Shown: positions 1 to 4,922 of the stretch, piece by piece
Layout: each line of letters starts with the position of its first letter
Numbering within the stretch: position 1 is the first letter of the stretch
Assembly: GCA_946886645.1 (NCBI GenBank)
Contig: CAMPIY010000123.1
Coordinates: forward strand, 1 to 5,572
Direction: 5' to 3'
Source: an uncultured Sphingomonas sp.
GTDB lineage: Bacteria > Pseudomonadota > Alphaproteobacteria > Sphingomonadales > Sphingomonadaceae
Length of the DNA: 5,572 bases
Notes under the pieces: generated by a model
Database searches by the model: none
Told to the model about the DNA's origin: nothing
The model's input: the letters and a program-made list of their open reading frames with translations, nothing else
Program-made: the position numbers and the translations under genes

Positions 1-530
1 GTCATATGCTGGAGCGGCGCATGGATGGTGAAGCCTTCGCCCTCGACCCCCGCCCTGGTCGCCTTGTTGGCCAGAGCCTCGAACGCCTCGATGAAGGCTG
101 GCCGGCAATCGGGATAGCCCGAATAGTCGAGCGCATTTACCCCGACGAACAGATCGTGTGCGCCCGCCGCCTCGGCCCAGGCCAGCGCGAGGCTAAGGAA
201 CACCGTGTTCCTCGCAGGAACGTAGGTGACGGGAATTCCCTCGCTCGCGACGCCGTCCTTCGGAACCTCGATATCACTGGTCAGCGCCGAGCCGCCGAAT
301 GCGCTGAGGTCGAGCGGAAGGATGATGTGACGGTCGGCCAGCTCCGCCGCGATTCGCTTCGCCGCTTCCAGTTCGACGCGATGGCGCTGGTGATAGTCCA
401 CGGTCAGCGCCAGCACTTCATAGCCCGCCTCGCGGGCGAGCGCTGCGCACACCATCGAATCCAGCCCTCCGGACAAAAGGACAACTGCTCTCGGCCTGGT
501 TTCGCTTGGAACGCTCATCGTGGCGGCCAT
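1..530 (-). CDS. queC: 7-cyano-7-deazaguanine synthase QueC, 5' part (cut by window edge)
   Basis: QueC is the cytoplasmic ATP-dependent enzyme that converts 7-carboxy-7-deazaguanine and ammonia into preQ0, the precursor of queuosine in tRNA. The visible 176 residues hold the PP-loop ATP-pyrophosphatase motif SGGLDS (residues 20-25), [11 protein letters not shown] (101-111) and [17 protein letters not shown] (130-146), all hallmarks of QueC. The C-terminal part with the zinc-binding cysteines lies beyond the left edge; the family is usually about 220-240 residues, so roughly 50-60 are missing. The start is ATG at 530; the codon just upstream in frame is TAG, so no longer start exists. A second ATG at 518 is also possible. 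Neither has a convincing Shine-Dalgarno sequence; 530 has only a weak GGCGGC nearby. A strong terminator ends 17 bases before the start, so how this gene is transcribed is unclear. The identification is very secure, the exact start less so. Confidence 0.95.
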   Translation of the reverse strand, partial: MAATMSVPSETRPRAVVLLSGGLDSMVCAALAREAGYEVLALTVDYHQRHRVELEAAKRIAAELADRHIILPLDLSAFGGSALTSDIEVPKDGVASEGIPVTYVPARNTVFLSLALAWAEAAGAHDLFVGVNALDYSGYPDCRPAFIEAFEALANKATRAGVEGEGFTIHAPLQHM

Positions 531-547
531 CTAGTGCCGCCGGCGTC

Positions 548-579
548 AAAAAAATAGGGCCGCTCCAAAGGGGCGGCCC
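548..579 (-). terminator. Strong Rho-independent terminator upstream of queC
   Basis: Read on the minus strand, a 10-bp stem (arms 570-579 and 557-566, one G-T wobble, loop TTT) is followed at once by TATTTTTTT (556-548). This is close to an ideal intrinsic terminator. It would end the transcript of the DUF3617-like gene, or of a small RNA in the gap. It sits unusually close to the queC start, so it could also act as a conditional terminator in the queC leader. Confidence 0.85.
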
Positions 580-640
580 AGTTGACGGGCGCAAGGCCCG
601 ACAGGGAGGAAAGCGTGCCGAAGAAGGGCACGACCTTCAT
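548..640 (-). ncRNA. Candidate small RNA or structured leader between the DUF3617-like gene and queC
   Basis: On the minus strand this stretch folds in a modular way. There is a 6-bp hairpin (CGTGCC/GGCACG, 632-627 with 619-614, loop of seven bases, mostly pyrimidine). A single-stranded TTTCCTCCCT (612-603) follows, complementary to the Shine-Dalgarno region of mRNAs. Then come a 5-bp hairpin (CGGGC/GCCCG, 600-596 with 590-586) and the terminator at 579-548. Small RNAs of alphaproteobacteria often combine exposed CCUCC-type anti-Shine-Dalgarno segments with a terminator hairpin. I see no convincing promoter just upstream, so it could equally be a 3' UTR of the preceding gene or a queC leader. 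The 5' boundary is arbitrary. Confidence 0.3.
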
Positions 641-666
641 CTAGCAGCGCTATGGTTAACGGCGGC

Positions 667-1065
667 TTACCGGCCGCACTCGCCGACGCGCCGGGCGTGA
701 AGCTGGTAATGGAAGGGCAAATTGCCCGAAATGCCCTGCGTATCGATCCGCATCGTCCGCGGCGTCAGCAGCGTCACCTTCGACTGGCCGAAGCCGCCGT
801 CGGCGCAGGTGTAGCTGATTTCCGCCTGCGAACCGATGTCGCGGATGACGGTTCGCGAGCAGCGCCCGTTGCGATGCTCATATTGCGCAAGCAGCACCGG
901 CGCCGGCACGCAAATCCGCTGGGCGCCATGGCCGTCGGCCCTCTGACTGACTTCCCACAGCCCGCCCATCGCCGGAAGCAGCGCACGCGGCGCCGTCGCG
1001 GCGACCAGCAAAGCCGCCGAAACCGGGAGCAGGCCCAAAAGGGCGATTCGAACGCTCGTCTTCAT
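667..1065 (-). CDS. Small exported DUF3617-like protein
   Basis: A 132-residue protein that I assign, with moderate confidence, to the DUF3617 family of periplasmic proteins of unknown function. It begins with a basic-hydrophobic signal peptide (about residues 1-25, MKTSVRIALLGLLPVSAALL then small residues). The motif GLWEVS (35-40) follows, then four cysteines (52, 69, 87, 130) spaced as in DUF3617 members, where the last lies near the C-terminus (ECGR). These probably form two disulfides after export. The start is ATG at 1065; a GTG directly before it at 1068 would add one residue. No good Shine-Dalgarno sequence is visible. It lies 50 bases after hslO in the same direction across an AT-rich gap containing TAATAT on the minus strand, so it may have its own promoter or be read through from hslO. 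It is followed by the strong terminator at 548-579. The function is unknown. Confidence 0.8.
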   Translation of the reverse strand: MKTSVRIALLGLLPVSAALLVAATAPRALLPAMGGLWEVSQRADGHGAQRICVPAPVLLAQYEHRNGRCSRTVIRDIGSQAEISYTCADGGFGQSKVTLLTPRTMRIDTQGISGNLPFHYQLHARRVGECGR

Positions 1066-1115
1066 CACGCTACATTTACCACAGCGATATTAACAGAAAG
1101 CAACTTTTTGCGCTA

Positions 1116-2015
1116 TCAGGCAGCCTCCGCCGCAATCGGGAAGCTGGTCGCGCAAAAGGCGCAATCGACCCGGATCATGCCGTCGTCGCCGACCATCTCG
1201 GCGCGTTCCTCCGGCGGGAAGCGGGCGATAACCGATGCGATATAGTCGGGACTGCAACGGCAGCCCTTGGACAGCGCCACCGGCTCCAGCGTCCGAACCT
1301 CCTCCTCCTCATGAAGCAGGCGCCAGACGAGGTCGTCGAGCGGAAGGTTGCGATCGGTCAGCTCTTCCGCCTTCACCGACCCGACCATCGTCGCCACATG
1401 GGGCCATTCGGGATGGTCGAGGCGCGTATGCAACCGCTCCCGCCCCTCCTCGCCTTCCGGCAGGTGCTGGAACATCAACCCGCCCGCGACCCAGCCCGCC
1501 TCGTCCTTATGGGCCGCCACCCGGACGATCGAAGGGATTTGTTCCGACTGGCCGAAATAGCTTTGCGCGGCCTCCGCCAAGCCTTCGCCTTCCAGCGGCA
1601 CGATCCCTTGATAACGCTCGTCCGTCGCCGGCTGGTCGAACGTGATCGCCAGATAGCCCTTGCCGAACAGGGAGAAGAGCGTCGGGTGCGGCCCGGCCTC
1701 GGCCAGCCGCTCGCGGTCGTGGCGCACATAGCCGCGCAGTTCCCCGCCTTTGTAATCACACACCAGCAGGTCGACGATGCCATTCTCGGTCTGCGCCTGG
1801 ATGGTGAGCTGTCCGCTGGGATCCTTCAGCAGCGAGCCCAGCAAGGCGGTCAGCACCAGCGCCTCGGCCAGCAATTGTTCGATGACCGGCGGATAGCCGT
1901 GGTTGGCAAGGATGACGTCCAGCGCCGGTCCGATGCGCGCGGCGCGCCCCCGCGCATGTCGCGAAGGAACCGTGACGCCCAGCGCAACGTCCTGTTTCAG
2001 AGAAATCGATTTCAT
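1116..2015 (-). CDS. hslO: Hsp33 redox-regulated molecular chaperone
   Basis: Hsp33 is a cytoplasmic holdase. It is kept inactive by zinc bound to four reduced cysteines, and is switched on by oxidative stress combined with unfolding. The 299-residue protein has the N-terminal substrate-binding fold (about residues 8-180, including EALVLTALLGSLLK and QAQTENG near 51-79, and FGKGYLAITFDQ near 117-128). The C-terminal redox switch is complete: Cys252-x-Cys254 and Cys285-x-x-Cys288. ATG at 2015 gives the family's usual length; the longer reading from 2099 overlaps argF and adds only arginine-rich shadow sequence. No Shine-Dalgarno sequence precedes the ATG. Instead a GC-rich 5-bp hairpin (2029-2041) stands 13 bases upstream. 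The gene starts 37 bases after the argF stop, which suggests co-transcription with argD-argF. It ends in two tandem in-frame stops (TGA TAG). Confidence 0.95.
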   Translation of the reverse strand: MKSISLKQDVALGVTVPSRHARGRAARIGPALDVILANHGYPPVIEQLLAEALVLTALLGSLLKDPSGQLTIQAQTENGIVDLLVCDYKGGELRGYVRHDRERLAEAGPHPTLFSLFGKGYLAITFDQPATDERYQGIVPLEGEGLAEAAQSYFGQSEQIPSIVRVAAHKDEAGWVAGGLMFQHLPEGEEGRERLHTRLDHPEWPHVATMVGSVKAEELTDRNLPLDDLVWRLLHEEEEVRTLEPVALSKGCRCSPDYIASVIARFPPEERAEMVGDDGMIRVDCAFCATSFPIAAEAA

Positions 2016-2052
2016 CGAGCGGGAAATGGGGCCGGGGGCCCGAAACCGCAAC

Positions 2053-2979
2053 CTAGGCGATCTTCCCCAGACACCACAGCAGCAGCGCCTTCTGCGCATG
2101 CAGCCGGTTCTCGGCCTCGTCCCACACCGCCGACTGCGGCCCGTCGATGACGGCGTCGGTCACTTCCTCGCCGCGATGCGCGGGCAGGCAATGGAGGAAG
2201 GTCGCCCCCGGCACGGCGCGGGCCATCATTTCCTCGTCGACCTGGAACGGCGCGAACGCTTCCAGCCGATATTCGTCATGCTCCTGGCCCCTCGTTGTCG
2301 GGGTGTCGGTGACGTCCACCTCGGCCCCCTCTACCGCCTCCAGTGGATTTTCCGTGAAGAAAATGCCGTCGCAGGTGCTCGCCATCGCGCACATTCCCGC
2401 GTCAGGCTCGAACCGGTTGGGCGTCGCCACCGTCAGCTGGAAATGCATCAGCGCCGCCGCCTCGATCAGCGAGTTGCAGACATTGTTGCCGTCGCCGAGC
2501 CATGCCCAGCGCGATCCCGCCAGCTTGGCGCGATGCTCGATCACCGTCTGCATGTCGGCCAGGATCTGGCACGGGTGCGTCAGGTCGGTCAGGCCGTTGA
2601 TCACCGGCACGGTGGCATATTGTGCCAGCTCCTCCACCTTCCGGTGATGGTCGGTGCGGATCATGATCGCATCGGCGAAGCGCGACAGGACGCGCGCGGT
2701 GTCGGCGATGGTCTCGCCGCGCCCAAGCTGCGAATTGCTGCTGTCGAGCACGATCGCGGAGCCGCCCAGCTGGCGCATCGCCAGGTCGAAGCTCACTCGG
2801 GTGCGCGTCGAGTTTTTCTCGAAGATCATCGCCAGCACCGCGCCGTCCAGCGGCTTGTCCGCGTCCGGCTTGCCCTTGGGCGAGCCGGCGCGTTTTTCCT
2901 TCCTCTCCATCGCCTCACCCAAAATATGGGCGATGGCTTCCCCGCCCGCGTCGGACAGGTTGAGGAAGTGGCGCGTCAT
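2053..2979 (-). CDS. argF: Ornithine carbamoyltransferase with an atypical ornithine-binding loop
   Basis: ArgF transfers the carbamoyl group of carbamoyl phosphate to ornithine, giving citrulline in arginine biosynthesis. It is a cytoplasmic enzyme whose family members are trimeric. The 308-residue length is normal. The carbamoyl phosphate site is intact: FEKNSTRTR (53-61), HPCQ (135-138) and ENRLH near 290-294. The ornithine-side residues in GDGNNVCNS (162-170) and [11 protein letters not shown] (263-273) are also present. The odd point is residues 225-232, read as D-T-P-T-T-R-G-Q, where the family normally has Asp-x-Trp/Val-x-Ser-Met-Gly-Gln/Glu. The expected Trp, Ser and Met are replaced by Pro, Thr and Arg. 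A 15-20 residue insertion before FEKNSTRTR (about 29-46) appears ordinary for alphaproteobacteria. The ATG overlaps the argD stop (ATGA), so translation is probably coupled. Family assignment is secure; full catalytic competence is not proven by sequence. Confidence 0.95.
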   Translation of the reverse strand: MTRHFLNLSDAGGEAIAHILGEAMERKEKRAGSPKGKPDADKPLDGAVLAMIFEKNSTRTRVSFDLAMRQLGGSAIVLDSSNSQLGRGETIADTARVLSRFADAIMIRTDHHRKVEELAQYATVPVINGLTDLTHPCQILADMQTVIEHRAKLAGSRWAWLGDGNNVCNSLIEAAALMHFQLTVATPNRFEPDAGMCAMASTCDGIFFTENPLEAVEGAEVDVTDTPTTRGQEHDEYRLEAFAPFQVDEEMMARAVPGATFLHCLPAHRGEEVTDAVIDGPQSAVWDEAENRLHAQKALLLWCLGKIA

Positions 2980-4163
2980 GCCGCTTCGGGAACGTCGTAG
3001 TCGGCGGCGGCGGCCGACAGGCCCTCGACGAACTCGGCGATATGGCTTTCGTCGATCGTCAGCGGCGGAAGGACGCGAACGACATTGTCGCCGGCTGCCA
3101 CCGTCAGGATGCCCTTGGTGCGCAGATAGGTGACGAAGGCGCGGCTGTCGGTCTTCATCTTGATGCCCAGCATCAGGCCAAGCCCGCGAACGCTGTCGAA
3201 CAAATTATCGTGGTTCGGGATCATCTGCTCCAGCGCCGAGCGCAGCCGTTCACCCTTCTTGCGGACCTCGGCCAGGAAGCCGTCATTGGCGACGATGTCG
3301 AACACCGCCTGGCCCGCAGCCATCGCCAGCGGGTTGCCGCCATAGGTCGATCCGTGCGTGCCGATGACCATGCCGGAAGCGGCCTTTTCGGTCGCCAGGC
3401 AGGCGCCCATCGGGAAGCCGCCGCCGATGCCCTTGGCCGACGCCATGATGTCCGGGGTCACGCCATAATATTCATAGGCGTAGAGATAGCCCGTGCGCGC
3501 AACGCCGCACTGCACCTCGTCGAACACCAGCATCAGGTCGTTCTCGTCACAGGCCTTGCGAAGGCCGGCGATGAACTCCTTGCTGGCCGGGCGGATGCCG
3601 CCCTCGCCCTGCACCGGCTCGAGCAGGAAGCCGGCGGTGTTCTCGTCCATCGCGCCCAGCGCCGCGTCGAGATCGTCGAACTGGACGACCTTGAATCCTT
3701 CGAGCAGCGGCGCGAAGCCGTCGATCATCTTCGGCTGATCGGTCGCGCTGATCGTCGCCATGGTCCGGCCGTGAAAGGCGTTGGAGAAGGTGATCAGCGT
3801 CTTCTTGTGCGGATTGCCCTTGGCGTGGTGGTAGCGGCGCGCGGTCTTGATCGCGCATTCGACCGCTTCGACGCCCGAATTGGTGAAGAATACCGTGTCG
3901 GCGAAAGTGCTGTCGATCAGACGCTGGGCGAATGCCTCACCCTGCGGCGACCCGTAGAGGTTCGACACGTGCATCAGCGTCGCCGCCTGCTCCTGGATCG
4001 CCTTGGTCAAATGCGGATGGCCATGGCCCAGCAAATTGACCGCGATGCCGGCCGCGAAATCGAGATATTTCTCGCCCTGCTCGCCATAAAGATAGACCCC
4101 CTCGCCCCTCACCGGCCGCACGGGCGAACGCGGGTAAACGGGCATGAGCGGCGTGATGGCCAT
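2976..4163 (-). CDS. argD: Acetylornithine/succinylornithine aminotransferase (class III, PLP)
   Basis: ArgD is a cytoplasmic pyridoxal-phosphate enzyme that converts N-acetylglutamate 5-semialdehyde plus glutamate to N2-acetylornithine. ArgD enzymes often also serve lysine biosynthesis as succinyl-diaminopimelate aminotransferase. The 395-residue length is typical. Visible class III motifs are [12 protein letters not shown] (95-106), [14 protein letters not shown] (128-141), LEPVQGEGG (181-189), the cofactor aspartate in [11 protein letters not shown] (215-225), the Schiff-base Lys244 in [13 protein letters not shown] (242-254), and [11 protein letters not shown] (270-280). The ATG at 4163 is preceded by a strong AAGGAG at good spacing. 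The stop overlaps the argF start by four bases. It is the first gene of an apparent argD-argF-hslO operon and is separated from the upstream gene by a terminator and a further hairpin in its own leader. The symbol argD is preferred over astC or gabT because of the argF neighbour. Confidence 0.96.
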   Translation of the reverse strand: MAITPLMPVYPRSPVRPVRGEGVYLYGEQGEKYLDFAAGIAVNLLGHGHPHLTKAIQEQAATLMHVSNLYGSPQGEAFAQRLIDSTFADTVFFTNSGVEAVECAIKTARRYHHAKGNPHKKTLITFSNAFHGRTMATISATDQPKMIDGFAPLLEGFKVVQFDDLDAALGAMDENTAGFLLEPVQGEGGIRPASKEFIAGLRKACDENDLMLVFDEVQCGVARTGYLYAYEYYGVTPDIMASAKGIGGGFPMGACLATEKAASGMVIGTHGSTYGGNPLAMAAGQAVFDIVANDGFLAEVRKKGERLRSALEQMIPNHDNLFDSVRGLGLMLGIKMKTDSRAFVTYLRTKGILTVAAGDNVVRVLPPLTIDESHIAEFVEGLSAAAADYDVPEAA

Positions 4164-4168
4164 GATGG

Positions 4169-4174
4169 CTCCTT
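4169..4174 (-). promoter_or_regulatory. Ribosome binding site of argD
   Basis: AAGGAG on the minus strand, five bases before the ATG at 4163, fixes the argD start. It is one of only two strong Shine-Dalgarno sequences in the window; most of the other starts here lack one. Confidence 0.85.
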
Positions 4175-4197
4175 ATTTGGCGATGTGAAAAGGCAAA

Positions 4198-4217
4198 GGC
4201 GGCCCAACTCAGCCGCC
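4198..4217 (-). other. Terminator-like hairpin in the argD leader
   Basis: A perfect 6-bp stem (GGCGGC/GCCGCC, arms 4212-4217 and 4198-4203, loop of eight) is followed on the minus strand by the T-rich stretch TTTGCCTTTT. It lies 34 bases before the argD ATG. It may be a second, weaker terminator for the upstream gene or a leader/attenuator element for argD. The U-tract is interrupted, so efficiency is doubtful. Confidence 0.4.
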
Positions 4218-4240
4218 CTCGCCAGCCTATATCGCCACAG

Positions 4241-4280
4241 TTTCGCAAACGAAAGGGGCGGCCCGTTTCCAGGCCGCCCC
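4241..4280 (-). terminator. GC-rich terminator after the secreted coiled-coil protein gene
   Basis: On the minus strand a perfect 9-bp stem GGGGCGGCC/GGCCGCCCC (4280-4272 with 4263-4255, loop of eight) is followed directly by TTTCGTTTGCG. The position, 36 bases after the stop at 4317, fits an intrinsic terminator. The interrupted T-tract makes it weaker-looking than the one before queC. Confidence 0.7.
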
Positions 4281-4316
4281 TCCCTTACGCTTCACCCGGG
4301 TCGGTGACCCAAAGGC

Positions 4317-4805
4317 TTAGTCGGGCGTGTGGTCTTCGTCGTAGTTGGTCCCACGATCGCGTTCGTAGCGATCGTCCAGCCCGTCGCGGTCGCGGTCGTA
4401 ATAGCCGTTGCCGTAATTGCCGTAACGGTTGTTCCGCCAGCCGTTGCCATCGCGGGCATCGCGCTGGACGCGATATTCGAGCCGCTGGATGCGCCGCTCG
4501 ATATCGTAAGCCTCGCGCCCGTTCAGGCCGTTGCGGCCCGAGCGGCGAAGACGCTGCTCGATGCTGCGCGATTCATTGCGCAGGTTACGGGCTTCGCTGT
4601 TGCTCAGGATGTTGCGACGATCGAGCTGGACGATCTGGCGCTGGATCTGGTCGATCCGGACCTGCAGGCGGCGAACCTGGCCATAGTTGTAGTTATAGCC
4701 ATAGGCGTAGCCCTGCGGCTGCTGCGGATACCATTGCGCCGAGGCGGGCGCGGCGACTGCAACGGTCGAAGCCAGAAGCGCGGCCGAAATAAGAAACTTA
4801 CGCAT
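4317..4805 (-). CDS. Secreted coiled-coil protein rich in Tyr, Asn, Arg and Asp, unknown function
   Basis: I do not recognise a named family. The 162-residue product has a clear Sec signal peptide (residues 1-23, MRKFLISAALLASTVAVAAP then ASA, cleavage before Gln24), so it is probably periplasmic. After a Tyr/Gln/Asn-rich stretch (24-42) come two heptad-like helical segments, about 43-88 and 97-116, rich in Arg, Gln, Leu and Ile (LQVRIDQIQRQIVQLDRR and YDIERRIQRLEYRVQRD), likely coiled coil. The tail (118-162) is low-complexity Asn/Tyr/Arg/Gly/Asp. It contains a Ca-binding-like D-x-D-x-D-G-x-x-D-x-x-E pattern at Asp137-Glu148, resembling EF-hand or thrombospondin type 3 loops. No cysteine is present. 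RcnB-like proteins share the composition, but the diagnostic RcnB core is not seen. It is monocistronic: its own upstream region, a strong ribosome binding site and a terminator behind it. Confidence 0.85.
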   Translation of the reverse strand: MRKFLISAALLASTVAVAAPASAQWYPQQPQGYAYGYNYNYGQVRRLQVRIDQIQRQIVQLDRRNILSNSEARNLRNESRSIEQRLRRSGRNGLNGREAYDIERRIQRLEYRVQRDARDGNGWRNNRYGNYGNGYYDRDRDGLDDRYERDRGTNYDEDHTPD

Positions 4806-4812
4806 ATTTGCT

Positions 4813-4819
4813 CTCCTTT
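4813..4819 (-). promoter_or_regulatory. Ribosome binding site of the secreted coiled-coil protein
   Basis: AAAGGAG on the minus strand, seven bases before the ATG at 4805. It confirms that start and suggests efficient translation. Confidence 0.85.
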
Positions 4820-4900
4820 GAGCAGTTGATGCGCCCTTCTACGAATCGGCCACTGATGCAGGCCTGAATGCGTCCGTTATCCGCCGTTCACCGACTTTAA

Positions 4901-4920
4901 CGATTCAACCCGTTGAATCG
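4901..4920 (-). repeat. Perfect 20-bp inverted repeat in an intergenic gap
   Basis: Arms CGATTCAAC (4901-4909) and GTTGAATCG (4912-4920) are exact complements around a 2-bp centre. The repeat starts two bases after the ABC permease stop. As RNA it would form an 8-bp stem with a four-base loop, followed on the minus strand by TTAAAGT, which is a poor U-tract. It could be a weak terminator for the permease gene or a dimeric regulator site for the gene at 4805. Each arm contains a GANTC site. Confidence 0.8.
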
Positions 4921-4922
4921 GC

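Noticed and set aside
6..557. 183-codon plus-strand frame at the left edge
   Set aside because: It lies opposite queC, whose PP-loop and other motifs are read clearly on the minus strand.
601..644. Plus-strand Shine-Dalgarno-like AGGGAGG followed by GTG and a nine-codon frame ending at TAG
   Set aside because: Too short to support, and the same bases are better explained as the C/T-rich segment and first hairpin of the minus-strand structured element.
531..666. preQ1 riboswitch upstream of queC
   Set aside because: The conserved preQ1 class I core and an A-rich tail are not visible; the gap contains only simple hairpins and the terminator.
1069..1110. Promoter for the DUF3617-like gene (TTGCTT and TAATAT or TAAATG)
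   Set aside because: The individual boxes are suggestive but none pair at 16-18 bp spacing; the stretch is AT-rich and may hold a promoter, but I cannot place it.
2016..2099. 28-residue N-terminal extension of hslO from ATG at 2099
   Set aside because: It overlaps the end of argF in another frame, is Arg/Cys-rich, and is not part of Hsp33, whose fold begins just after the ATG at 2015.
1903..3000. 365-codon plus-strand frame opposite argF
   Set aside because: Antisense shadow of argF; Arg/His/Gln-rich with no motif, and it crosses the boundary between argF and hslO.
4226..4254. Possible argD promoter TTTCGT-17-TATAGG on the minus strand
   Set aside because: Spacing is right but the -35 box matches the consensus at only two of six positions and it overlaps the tail of the upstream terminator.
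567..4264. Identical 13-mer AAAGGGGCGGCCC at 567-579 and 4252-4264
   Set aside because: Both copies are GC terminator arms, but they take opposite arms of their hairpins, so it is more likely convergent terminator composition than a repeat family.
3042..4307. Long open frame of 421 codons on the plus strand opposite argD
   Set aside because: It is a shadow of the GC-rich argD gene. The minus strand encodes an unmistakable class III aminotransferase, while this frame gives compositionally biased sequence (Arg/Ala/His-rich) with no recognisable domain or ribosome binding site.
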